Source of the DNA: an uncultured Bacilli bacterium
GTDB taxonomy: Bacteria > Bacillota_I > Bacilli_A > RF39 > UBA660
DNA: 64,000 nt
Direction: 5' to 3'
Assembly: GCA_934148995.1 (NCBI GenBank)
Contig: CAKPDM010000006.1
Span: 23,140 to 87,139 of the forward strand
Position numbers and translations under genes: made by a program. Below, one piece after another: positions 35,317-44,002 of the stretch. Under the pieces are notes generated by a model. That model worked only from the letters and a program-made list of their open reading frames with translations. It was not told the origin of the DNA and did not search any database. Numbering within the stretch: the first letter of the stretch is position 1; each line of letters opens with the position of its first letter.

Positions 35317-36855
35317 GTGAAGAAGAGAACTAAATTGTTGTCATTTTTGCTTTCATCTTCTATCTTAGCTTTTAACTGTAAGGATGATTATAGAATTAGT
35401 TCTAAAATGTTTGAAAAATCTATTGAACTTTCAAGGGATAAATTAAGTGCTGATGAACTAGAAAAAAAGTATTATGATTTTTTTACTAATTATAAAGTTA
35501 GATATAATTTGTTTTTGGGTTTAACAACTGATTTATTAGATATGTCATTTAAGACATTACCTGAAAATCAAGAATGTGATTATCAATATGATGGTAATAT
35601 ACAGGAACTAATTGATAATATCATAGATAATACTAATAAATATATTGAAAAAAATAAATCTTCAAACTATATCAATGCTGTTGATATTGCTGCTCCTTCG
35701 GAATATCAAGAATTGATTTTCGATATTGTAGATACATTAATGGATGAGATATGGTTGTTAGAGAATGGTATGTTGTCAGGTGATAATAATAAAGATTTAT
35801 GTAGAATTAATGACTTAGTTATTCTGCTTCAAACTGGACCGATTGATAGAAAGACTCTTTTGGGTGACTATGTTGATGAAGATAATAAGATAACTCTTTA
35901 TATTGATAATCTTAAAAATTGTAAAGAAGCAGGAAAGTCACTTAATGCACAAACTTTAGAAACGCTTGTGCATGAATTAAATCATAGTAGACAATATGCT
36001 TGTGATCATCAAATCAAAAAAGGTCAATCTTCTTATTTGTTTCCTTTTCGCTGTATTGTCGAAAGTTCTGCCGAAAGTGCTGTTTTTAATGAAAGAAATT
36101 CTACTTATTATGATAGAAGAGCTGGTGATGAAAGCATCTATTTTGAAGAAAGATGTCTTGAACAAGAACTACAGCTACTTACTTTGATGGATGATGATGC
36201 TAATCTAAATGATTATTATGCTAGCGTATTTACTAATGATATGGAGGCTTTTCTTGATCACTTTAGTATAAAAACAGCAAAAGATAAAAAGGCTTTGTTA
36301 CATATTCTACTAGAGGTAGACATAGAAAAAATGATTGGTAAGTTTTTAAAAGCGCAAGGGTTGCTTTCCTCAGAAATACAAGAAAAAGTCTCTGAAATAT
36401 TTGGCTATGGTTATAAAGTAGAGATAATTCGTATGGCTTTAAAAAATGTGATTGAAAGTAATATGGAAAGAGAAGATAAATTAACTCCTTTGCAATTGTC
36501 CCTTTTAGGAAATTTTATTTTTAATGTTGGCTGCGAAGGAACTCTAAAAGATGGTCAGGAGTATGATAAACATTTTGTCAAACAAGTTAATATTCTTAGC
36601 GAAATTTATACTTCTTATATAAGTGATGTTTGGAGTATTTCAAAAGAAGAAGCTGAAGAATATATGAATCTTACAATTGATAACTATGATCCGACCAGTT
36701 ATGGAGTACTTTCTTCTAGTACAGTCCCTTGCGACTATGACGAAACTTATAGAATAAAAAAGAAATTTCCACAAGATGCTTCTTCATTAGTTAACTATTC
36801 AGATGGAGAAACAGCATATCAACAAATAGCTAAAACTAAAACACTAAAAAGATGA
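35317..36855 (+). CDS. Secreted zincin-like protein (HExxH)
   Basis: A 512-aa protein with an N-terminal export signal (LLSFLLSSSILAF) and a zinc-protease-like motif HELNH (H219, E220, H223) in TLVHELNHSRQ, followed by ESSAES about 27 residues later, which could supply the third ligand. The rest is helical and acidic with no family that I recognise. The GTG at 35317 is preferred because GAGGGGTGG sits just upstream. It stands alone between the surface gene and the ileS T-box. Its proteolytic role is inferred from the motif only. Confidence 0.6.
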   Translation: MKKRTKLLSFLLSSSILAFNCKDDYRISSKMFEKSIELSRDKLSADELEKKYYDFFTNYKVRYNLFLGLTTDLLDMSFKTLPENQECDYQYDGNIQELIDNIIDNTNKYIEKNKSSNYINAVDIAAPSEYQELIFDIVDTLMDEIWLLENGMLSGDNNKDLCRINDLVILLQTGPIDRKTLLGDYVDEDNKITLYIDNLKNCKEAGKSLNAQTLETLVHELNHSRQYACDHQIKKGQSSYLFPFRCIVESSAESAVFNERNSTYYDRRAGDESIYFEERCLEQELQLLTLMDDDANLNDYYASVFTNDMEAFLDHFSIKTAKDKKALLHILLEVDIEKMIGKFLKAQGLLSSEIQEKVSEIFGYGYKVEIIRMALKNVIESNMEREDKLTPLQLSLLGNFIFNVGCEGTLKDGQEYDKHFVKQVNILSEIYTSYISDVWSISKEEAEEYMNLTIDNYDPTSYGVLSSSTVPCDYDETYRIKKKFPQDASSLVNYSDGETAYQQIAKTKTLKR

Positions 36856-36863
36856 AAAAGTCC

Positions 36864-36892
36864 TTGCTATCTAAATTAGAAAATGGTATATT
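36864..36892 (+). promoter_or_regulatory. ileS promoter
   Basis: TTGCTA, 17 bp, TATATT, directly upstream of the T-box leader. Confidence 0.6.
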
Positions 36893-36904
36893 AATTAAGA
36901 AAAA

Positions 36905-37117
36905 CAAGTGCGAAAGACGGAAATAAGGAAAGTTAGTAGAGACTTCTTGGGTGGTGAAAAAGAAGACGGAACTTATTTTAGATCACTTTCAAGTTGTGCT
37001 TTATGGATAAGATAAAGACGGGGACTAGACGTTAACTAGAATAAGATAGATTAATCTATGAAGAAAGGTGGTACCACGAGTGAATCGTCCTTTTGACATA
37101 GATTTTTTTGTTTCAAG
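36905..37117 (+). ncRNA. T-box riboswitch, isoleucine
   Basis: The leader has stem I with the AGTAGAGA motif near 36933, a likely specifier ATC (Ile) at 36982, and the conserved T-box AAAGGTGGTACCACG at 37064-37078, followed by a CCTTTT/T-run terminator region. The TGGT in the T-box fits a tRNA with discriminator A, as in the tRNA-Ile at 55946. Uncharged tRNA-Ile would permit ileS transcription. Confidence 0.88.
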
Positions 37118-37127
37118 GAGGCCAATT

Positions 37128-40100
37128 ATGAAATTTAAAGAATTAAAAAAAGGTGATACACATAATATCGAACTGGATATCTTAAAAGAATGGGAAAAAG
37201 AAGATATCTTAAAGAAATGTATTGATAATAGAGAAGGTCATGAGAATTTTGTTTTCTATGATGGACCTGCTACTGCTAATGGAATGCCAGGACTTCATCA
37301 TATGATGGCTAAGTTTTTAAAAGATACATTTTGTAAATATAAAACTATGCAAGGGTATCGTGTCTTAAGAAAAGTTGGTTGGGATACACATGGTTTACCA
37401 GTTGAATTGCAAGTTGAAAAGGAATTAGGTTTTAACTCTAAGAAAGATATTGAAGAGTATGGTATCGAAGACTTCAATAAAAAATGTAAGGAAAGTGTTT
37501 GGAAGAATGAGAAGGCTTTCTCTGATCTTACTAAAGAAATGGGTCAATTTATTGACTTGGAACATCCTTATGTTACTTATGATAATAACTATATTGAAAC
37601 AGAATGGTGGATTTTAAAGAAATTCTTTGATGAAGGTTTATTCTATGAAGGTCATAAGATTTTACCATTTTGTACAAGATGTGGAACTGGACTTGCTTCT
37701 CACGAAGTAGCACAAGGTTATAAAGAAGTAACTGCTAATACAGTTATTGTTCCAATGAAGAAGAAAGATGAAGATGTTTACTTCTTAGTATGGACTACTA
37801 CTCCTTGGACTTTAATTAGTAATGTTGCTTTATGTGTTAATCCAAAAGAGTTATATGTTTTAGTAGAAAGTCGTGGAACTAAGTTTATCGTTGCTAAAGC
37901 TTTAGCTAATAAAGTTTTAGGTGATGAATATACTGTTTTAGAAGAGTATAGTGGTAAAAACTTAGAATATATGGAATATGAACAGTTAATACCAAGTCTT
38001 AAAGTAGATAAAAAAGCTTTCTTTGTTACAGTTGCTGACTATGTAACAATGGATGCTGGAACTGGTATCGTTCATATTGCTCCTGCTTTTGGACAAGACG
38101 ATTATAATGTTGGAAAGAAATATAACTTACCAGTTTTAAATCCTGTTGGTGAAGATGGTTGTTATACTGAAGGACTTTGGAAGGGTAGAAATGTCTTTGA
38201 TGTTGATATAGATGTTATCAAATATCTAAAAGAAAATGATAAACTTTTCAAAAAAGAAAAGATGTTACACGATTATCCACATTGTTGGAGATGTGGTACA
38301 CCACTTCTATACTATGCTAAACCATCATATTATTTAGAAGTTACTAAATTAAAAGACCAAGTTGTTAAAAATAACGATACAGTTAATTGGTATCCATCAT
38401 TTGTTGGTGAAAAGAGATTTGGTAACTGGTTACTTAATATGAATGATTGGGCAATCTCAAGAAATCGTTATTGGGGTACACCATTACCACTTTGGAGATG
38501 TTCTTGTGGCCATATGGAAATGATTGGTTCACGTGAAGAATTAGTTGCTAAATCTATTGAAAAAATAGATGAATCTATCGATTTACATCGTCCATATGTT
38601 GATAATGTTCATATCACTTGTCCTGATTGTGGCAAAGAAATGGAAAGAGTTAAAGAAGTAATCGATTGTTGGTTTGATTCTGGTTCTATGCCATTTGCCC
38701 AATATCATTATCCTTTTGAAAATAAAGAATTATTTGAAGAACAATTCCCTGCTAACTTTATCTGTGAAGGAATTGACCAAACAAGAGGTTGGTTCTATAC
38801 CTTATTATTAATTTCTACTTTTGTAACTGGTAAAGCTCCTTATAAAAATGTTTTAGTAAATGATTTATTGCTAGATAAATTTGGTAAGAAGATGAGTAAG
38901 AGTAAAGGTAATATCGTTGAACCATTTACTACTATGAAAAAATATGGTGCTGATACAATTCGTTTCTACTTACCTTACGTTTCACCAGTTTGGTCACCAA
39001 TTAAATTTGATGATGATGGTCTAAAGGAAGTTTATTCTAAGTACTTATCAACTTTCAAAAATGCTTATTCTTTCTTTGAAATGTATGCTAATGCTGATAA
39101 AATTGATCCAAGAGAATATAATATTCCTGTTTCAAAACGAGATTTAACTGATAAATGGTTATTATCTAGATTAAATCATATGGTAAAAGATGTAACAGAG
39201 GGTTATGAAAAGTATGATTTAAATAGTGTAGTTCATACGATTGTTGATTTTATTAATGATGATTTTTCTAACTGGTATATTAGAAGTAACCGAAGAAGAT
39301 TCTGGGCTAGTGAATTAACAGAAGATAAAAAAGCGGTTTACTTAACAACTTATGAAACATTATTAACTCTAACAAAAGTAACTGCTCCAATTACACCATA
39401 TGTATCAGAAGAAATATATCAAAATTTAACTGGTAATACTTCTGTTCATTTAGAAGACTTTCCTAAGGTAGATGAATCTTTACTATCAAAAGACTTAGAA
39501 CAAAGAATGGAATTAGTAAGAGATATTTGTAGTTTAGGAAGAAATGCTAGAGAAGAAGCTGTTATCAAAGTAAGACAACCATTAAACTTTATGATTTTAC
39601 CACTTGTTGATGAAGCAGTTATTGCTGATTTTGAAAGTATCATTAAAGAAGAACTTAATATTAAAGAAATTGTTTATAAAGAAGATATGACTGAATATAT
39701 GGACTATATCGTTAAACCTAACTTTAAAGTAGTAGGTAAAATGTTTGGACCTAAGATGAAAGACTTTCAAGAAGCAGTTAGTAAATTAGATATTAAAGCT
39801 GTTAATCAAATTAAAGCTGGCTACTTCAAAATGGACTTTTTAGGAGATGAGTTAGAAGTTACCGAAGAGATGATTTTAACAACTCTTAAGAATAAACCAG
39901 GTTATTGTGCTGCTAGTAATGGAAAGACAAGTATCGTTTTAGATACCTTATTAACAGAAGATTTAATCTTAGAAGGACTTGCTCGTGAAGTAGTAAGAAA
40001 AGTTCAAAGTCTAAGGAAAGAAGCTGATTTTATTATTACTGATCATATCAACTTATACTATAATGGTGATGAGATGTTTGATAAAATGTTAGCGTCTTAT

Positions 40101-40214
40101 GATGAATATATTAAAAATGAGACTTTAGCAGATGAATTAATTGAAGATAAGAAACTAGAAAAAGATACAGAATTAAATGATATCGTAGTAGGACTAAGAG
40201 TAGAAAGAATATAA
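37128..40214 (+). CDS. ileS: Isoleucyl-tRNA synthetase, type 2 with GxHH signature
   Basis: A 1028-aa class I synthetase. The KMSKS loop is intact (GKKMSKSKGN), as are the editing-domain GWDTHGLPVE region and TTPWTL. The HIGH motif is replaced by GLHH (PGLHHMMAK, near residue 45), i.e. positions 1 and 3 swapped. Sequence style and length fit IleRS2 rather than the usual bacterial IleRS1; IleRS2 is less sensitive to mupirocin, and GxHH forms have been described as extremely resistant. The start at 37128 follows AAGGAG; an earlier frame extension runs through the T-box. Confidence 0.94.
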   Translation: MKFKELKKGDTHNIELDILKEWEKEDILKKCIDNREGHENFVFYDGPATANGMPGLHHMMAKFLKDTFCKYKTMQGYRVLRKVGWDTHGLPVELQVEKELGFNSKKDIEEYGIEDFNKKCKESVWKNEKAFSDLTKEMGQFIDLEHPYVTYDNNYIETEWWILKKFFDEGLFYEGHKILPFCTRCGTGLASHEVAQGYKEVTANTVIVPMKKKDEDVYFLVWTTTPWTLISNVALCVNPKELYVLVESRGTKFIVAKALANKVLGDEYTVLEEYSGKNLEYMEYEQLIPSLKVDKKAFFVTVADYVTMDAGTGIVHIAPAFGQDDYNVGKKYNLPVLNPVGEDGCYTEGLWKGRNVFDVDIDVIKYLKENDKLFKKEKMLHDYPHCWRCGTPLLYYAKPSYYLEVTKLKDQVVKNNDTVNWYPSFVGEKRFGNWLLNMNDWAISRNRYWGTPLPLWRCSCGHMEMIGSREELVAKSIEKIDESIDLHRPYVDNVHITCPDCGKEMERVKEVIDCWFDSGSMPFAQYHYPFENKELFEEQFPANFICEGIDQTRGWFYTLLLISTFVTGKAPYKNVLVNDLLLDKFGKKMSKSKGNIVEPFTTMKKYGADTIRFYLPYVSPVWSPIKFDDDGLKEVYSKYLSTFKNAYSFFEMYANADKIDPREYNIPVSKRDLTDKWLLSRLNHMVKDVTEGYEKYDLNSVVHTIVDFINDDFSNWYIRSNRRRFWASELTEDKKAVYLTTYETLLTLTKVTAPITPYVSEEIYQNLTGNTSVHLEDFPKVDESLLSKDLEQRMELVRDICSLGRNAREEAVIKVRQPLNFMILPLVDEAVIADFESIIKEELNIKEIVYKEDMTEYMDYIVKPNFKVVGKMFGPKMKDFQEAVSKLDIKAVNQIKAGYFKMDFLGDELEVTEEMILTTLKNKPGYCAASNGKTSIVLDTLLTEDLILEGLAREVVRKVQSLRKEADFIITDHINLYYNGDEMFDKMLASYDEYIKNETLADELIEDKKLEKDTELNDIVVGLRVERI

Positions 40215-40245
40215 TCTTTCTACTTTTGATAAGGGGGAGAAATAA

Positions 40246-41673
40246 ATGCTTGATAAAGAATATGAGTTGCTTTGTACAAAAGGTGATAAAGAGTTAGTGG
40301 CAGCTATTGATAAAATGTTTAGTATTTATTATGTGATTAAAGATAAAGATATTTATTACGCAAAACTTTCAAGGTCAGAGCGGATGAGTGTGGAAGATAA
40401 GTTAACTCTTTCTTTATTTTTAGCAAGTTTACTTGAAAATGATACTATATCAACGTTTTTTAAAAAGAGAAATATTACCTCTCAAAAAGTTGCAACATAC
40501 TTATCTATTGATTTGTCTTCTGTTAAAGATTTAGATAAGGATAAGTATAAGCAACTATTTCTTACTAACAATAAGTTTTTTAAGAAACTTATCAAGTCTT
40601 CAGAATTAGAAGATTATGATCTTTTAAAATTAGTTACAAATATTTTTGATGATTGTTCATATGATAATATAATTTCTTCTTTTTTGAAAAATAAATCTGC
40701 ATCAAAAATAAAAAATGACTTAGTAAAACTTGGTAAACCATCAATGGAAAAAGAAGATAAGCCGTTTGGAAGTGGTGAAGTATTACAAAAGAAAGATGAA
40801 CTTTTAAAATATGGAGAATATTTAGTACCGAATAGTGCTGTTCCAAGAAAAAAAGAAATCAGAAAGTTAGAAGCTAGTTTAATATCTCCTGGAAGTGCTA
40901 TTTTAATAGGAGAAGCCGGTGTTGGTAAAACCACGATTGTAGAAAATCTAGCATATTTAATTAAGAATCATGAAGTACCTGATGTTATTAAAGATAAGAA
41001 AGTCTTTAAGCTTGATTTACCTAGAGTAATTTCTAAAACTAAATATCGTGGTGACCTTGAAAGTAAACTAGATAAGTTAATTTCTCTTTTAGATACACAT
41101 GAAGATTTGATTCTTTTTATAGATGAGATTCATTTGATTATGGGAGCGGGGAGTTCTGAGAAAAATAATATTGATGTTGCTAATTTCCTAAAACCATATT
41201 TAAGTAGCGGTAGAGTGCAAGTGATTGGTGCTACTACTAAAGAGGAATATGAAAAAACAATACTAAAAGATGCTGCTTTTCGCCGAAGATTTAATGTTAT
41301 AACAGTAGATGAACCAGATAAAGAGATGTTAACAAATATTCTAATGACGAAAAAGAATAATTATGAAGAATATTTAGGTATAAAAATGACTGATAGTTTT
41401 GAAATGGTTGATATGTTAACTGATTTAACTAGTAAAGAACATAGAAATTATCAAGATAGTATTTCTAATCCTGCTCTTGCTGTTAATATCTTAGGACGTG
41501 CTTTTGCTTATGCGGTGATTGATGAAAAGAAAAATATAAATAAAGCTGATTTTAAAGAAGCAATACTTGAAGAAGAAACAATCTATCAAGGTGTGAGAGA
41601 AGATTATGCTAGAGGATTAACTACTAAATCTGAAAAAGTGAAAACGAAAGTAATTACTTTTCCGAAAAAGTAA
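40246..41673 (+). CDS. Clp-like AAA+ ATPase with a single ATPase domain
   Basis: A 475-aa protein: an N-terminal helical region of about 190 residues, then one ClpA/ClpC D1-type AAA+ module with Walker A GEAGVGKTT (about 224-232), Walker B LILFIDEIH, sensor IGATTKEEY and arginine fingers in FRRRF. A second AAA+ domain and ClpP-binding loop are missing, so it is not a full ClpC. The N-terminal region is not a recognised Clp N-domain. AAGGGGGAG precedes the ATG. It lies between ileS and murE; its substrates are unknown. Confidence 0.75.
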   Translation: MLDKEYELLCTKGDKELVAAIDKMFSIYYVIKDKDIYYAKLSRSERMSVEDKLTLSLFLASLLENDTISTFFKKRNITSQKVATYLSIDLSSVKDLDKDKYKQLFLTNNKFFKKLIKSSELEDYDLLKLVTNIFDDCSYDNIISSFLKNKSASKIKNDLVKLGKPSMEKEDKPFGSGEVLQKKDELLKYGEYLVPNSAVPRKKEIRKLEASLISPGSAILIGEAGVGKTTIVENLAYLIKNHEVPDVIKDKKVFKLDLPRVISKTKYRGDLESKLDKLISLLDTHEDLILFIDEIHLIMGAGSSEKNNIDVANFLKPYLSSGRVQVIGATTKEEYEKTILKDAAFRRRFNVITVDEPDKEMLTNILMTKKNNYEEYLGIKMTDSFEMVDMLTDLTSKEHRNYQDSISNPALAVNILGRAFAYAVIDEKKNINKADFKEAILEEETIYQGVREDYARGLTTKSEKVKTKVITFPKK

Positions 41674-41725
41674 TTGTTTCTTTCCTAAATTTTTTCGATT
41701 ATACTAATAATAGGTGATGAAGAAG

Positions 41726-43153
41726 ATGAAAAAACTAAATGAATTATTTCCTGACATAGCTAGTAATAGTGAAGTGACAGGAATAAAAATCAACTCTAAA
41801 GAGGTCGAAAAAGGGGATATTTTCGTTTGCACAATGGGAGTTACTGCTGATAGACACGATTTTATTGATGAAGCGATTAGTAATGGTGCTTGCGCAGTAG
41901 TAGTTTCTAAAGATGTAGGGGAGAAGTCTGTTCCTTTGATTAGAGTTAAAGATACTAATAGTTATTTAAGAGAGCTTTGTTCTAAGTATTATGATTATCC
42001 TTATAATAAGTTAGAAATGATTGGAATAACTGGTACTAATGGAAAAACAACGGTTGCTGAGATTATTTATCAGTTATTAGGTGATGATTGTGCATATCTT
42101 GGTACTAATGGTCGTAAGTGGAAGGGTAAGAGCTTATCAATGCGTAATACTACACCAGATGTTGATAGACTTTACAAATATTTAGCTGAATTCGTCAATG
42201 ATGAGTGTAAAGAACTTGTAATGGAAGCGTCAAGTGAAGCTTTCTTTAGACATCGACTTGACGATATTAAATATCATATAGCAGTCCTTACTAATATTAC
42301 AGAAGACCACTTGAATATTCATAAAACTCTAGATAATTATATAGAATGTAAGTGTCAATTATTTAGACAAGTCGAACCTGACGGCTTTTCTATTCTAAAT
42401 AGCGGAGATGTAAACTTTACAAGAATATTAACTAGTAGTAAAGGAACTATTCTTACTTATGGTTTTAAAGAATCAGATACTTTATATATCAAAAATTATG
42501 AAGAAGTTGCTAATAAATTAAAAATAACATTTATCTATAATAACAAAGAATATACAGTTCTAAGTCCACTACTTGGAGAATTTAATGTCTTAAATGTTGC
42601 TGCTGCTATTTTAGTATGTCTTGCAAAACAGATGAAAATCGAAGAAGTCTTAGCAAAAGTTGAGAACTTAAAACAAATCGAAGGGCGCTTAGAAGTGTTA
42701 CCATTTACTAATAAATATATGGTTATGCTTGATTATGCGCATACAACTGATGCTTTAGATAAAATTCTTACTTATCTAAATAAAATAAAGAAGAATAGAA
42801 TCATAACAGTGACTGGTTCTGCTGGGGGACGGGAAAGAGAAAAACGTCCTTCAATGGGAAAAGTTGTTCTTGAAAAGTCTGATTATGTAATCTTTACTAT
42901 GGATGATCCAAGAGAAGAAGATGTTAATCAAATAATAGATGATTTATTAGCGACTAACGATTTAACTAATTATGAGCGAATAATCGACCGAAAAGAAGCT
43001 ATTTATAAAGCTTTAGCAATGGCTGAGGATGATGATATTGTCTTTATAACAGGTAAAGGAAGAGATAATTATATGGCTCTTGGAAAAGAATATTTACCTT
43101 ATTCTGACTATGAAGTGATTAAAAGTTATTTTACTGAGGTTGCCGAAAAGTAA
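41726..43153 (+). CDS. murE: UDP-N-acetylmuramyl-tripeptide synthetase
   Basis: A 475-aa Mur ligase that adds the third residue of the peptidoglycan stem peptide. The ATP site is GITGTNGKTT (about 100), followed by the TTPDVDRLY region and NITEDHLNIH. The specificity region reads DDPREED, close to the DNPR motif of meso-diaminopimelate enzymes but with Asn to Asp. The start at 41726 is chosen because AGGTGAT lies seven bases upstream; the GTG at 41714 overlaps that site. Confidence 0.88.
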   Translation: MKKLNELFPDIASNSEVTGIKINSKEVEKGDIFVCTMGVTADRHDFIDEAISNGACAVVVSKDVGEKSVPLIRVKDTNSYLRELCSKYYDYPYNKLEMIGITGTNGKTTVAEIIYQLLGDDCAYLGTNGRKWKGKSLSMRNTTPDVDRLYKYLAEFVNDECKELVMEASSEAFFRHRLDDIKYHIAVLTNITEDHLNIHKTLDNYIECKCQLFRQVEPDGFSILNSGDVNFTRILTSSKGTILTYGFKESDTLYIKNYEEVANKLKITFIYNNKEYTVLSPLLGEFNVLNVAAAILVCLAKQMKIEEVLAKVENLKQIEGRLEVLPFTNKYMVMLDYAHTTDALDKILTYLNKIKKNRIITVTGSAGGREREKRPSMGKVVLEKSDYVIFTMDDPREEDVNQIIDDLLATNDLTNYERIIDRKEAIYKALAMAEDDDIVFITGKGRDNYMALGKEYLPYSDYEVIKSYFTEVAEK

Positions 43154-43184
43154 AATCTTTAGTATCATATTAATAGGTGATTTA

Positions 43185-43868
43185 ATGAAAAAGTTATTTG
43201 TTTTTATAGATACCTGTCTTGTAATGGCATCTATTTTAACAGTTACAACTGTTATACCGGATAGTAAATCTGTATCAGTTAAAAGGATAGATACTTTTGT
43301 TGATAGCAGTATAATTACTAAGGAAGTAGCAGTTCAAACTGTTTCTATTGAAACTAAAGAAGAAGTTAGTGAAGAAAAAGAAACAGCTAAAGAAGAAACT
43401 AAACAAGTAGTTAGTCAAGCGAAAGAAGAAATAAAAAACGAACCAGTCGAAGAAACTAAACCAGTTAGTAATGACAGTGATAATACTAATAGTAATCAAG
43501 AAGAAACAAGAATGTATTATCAAGGTGAAGTCTTTACTGCTAAGATGAGTGGTTATGGTGCTGATATTGGTAATTACACTTCTTCTGGTTACCAAATAAG
43601 TGGTGGTAATATTACTTATAATGATAGTCAGTATGGAGAAGTACGAATTTTAGCAGGAGATAGAAATTATCCTTTTGGTACTATAGTTAGAATATCTAAT
43701 AGTAATGAAGGAACAGTACTTGGTATTGTTCTAGATAGAGGACCAGATATTGGAAGAGCAGCAGGTAAGAAATTTGCTTTTGATCTTCTATATACAACTA
43801 GTCGTGAAGCTAGACTAAAAGGGGTAAGTTATAATGCTAACTTTGAAATACTAAGACTAGGTTACTAG
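43185..43868 (+). CDS. Secreted 3D-domain (RlpA-like barrel) protein
   Basis: A 227-aa exported protein: signal peptide/membrane helix (3-24), a Glu/Lys/Val-rich linker (about 45-105), and a C-terminal 3D domain with TAKMSGYGAD, GTIVRI, VLDRGPDIGRA and FDLLY, the three Asp-containing motifs of double-psi beta-barrel wall hydrolases such as YabE/YocH. The start at 43185 follows TAGGTGA. It lies just after murE, consistent with a peptidoglycan role; the linker suggests a wall-spanning tether. Confidence 0.8.
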   Translation: MKKLFVFIDTCLVMASILTVTTVIPDSKSVSVKRIDTFVDSSIITKEVAVQTVSIETKEEVSEEKETAKEETKQVVSQAKEEIKNEPVEETKPVSNDSDNTNSNQEETRMYYQGEVFTAKMSGYGADIGNYTSSGYQISGGNITYNDSQYGEVRILAGDRNYPFGTIVRISNSNEGTVLGIVLDRGPDIGRAAGKKFAFDLLYTTSREARLKGVSYNANFEILRLGY

Positions 43869-43876
43869 TTTATAAT

Positions 43877-43912
43877 ATAGGATATATTAGGAGTAATATA
43901 TTCTATTTTTTT
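43877..43912 (+). terminator. Terminator after 3D-domain gene
   Basis: ATAGGATATATTA pairs with TAATATATTCTAT (one mismatch) across a four-base loop, then T-run. Confidence 0.75.
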
Positions 43913-43950
43913 ACAAGTAGGTAAAATATTGTAAAATTCTTTTAAGATAT

Positions 43951-43980
43951 TTGAGTAAGAAACTTGATACATGATATACT
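43951..43980 (+). promoter_or_regulatory. Candidate pfl promoter
   Basis: TTGAGT, 18 bp, TATACT, about 20 bp before the pflB start. Confidence 0.5.
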
Positions 43981-44002
43981 ATAGAAGTAGGAGGTAGGAA
44001 AG

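Noticed and set aside
37068..37127. N-terminal extension of IleRS
   Set aside because: It translates the T-box GGTGGTACCACG sequence; the ATG at 37128 follows AAGGAG.
43275..43595. Antisense ORF opposite the 3D-domain gene
   Set aside because: It is a hydrophobic shadow of the Glu/Lys-rich linker on the other strand, without a ribosome binding site.
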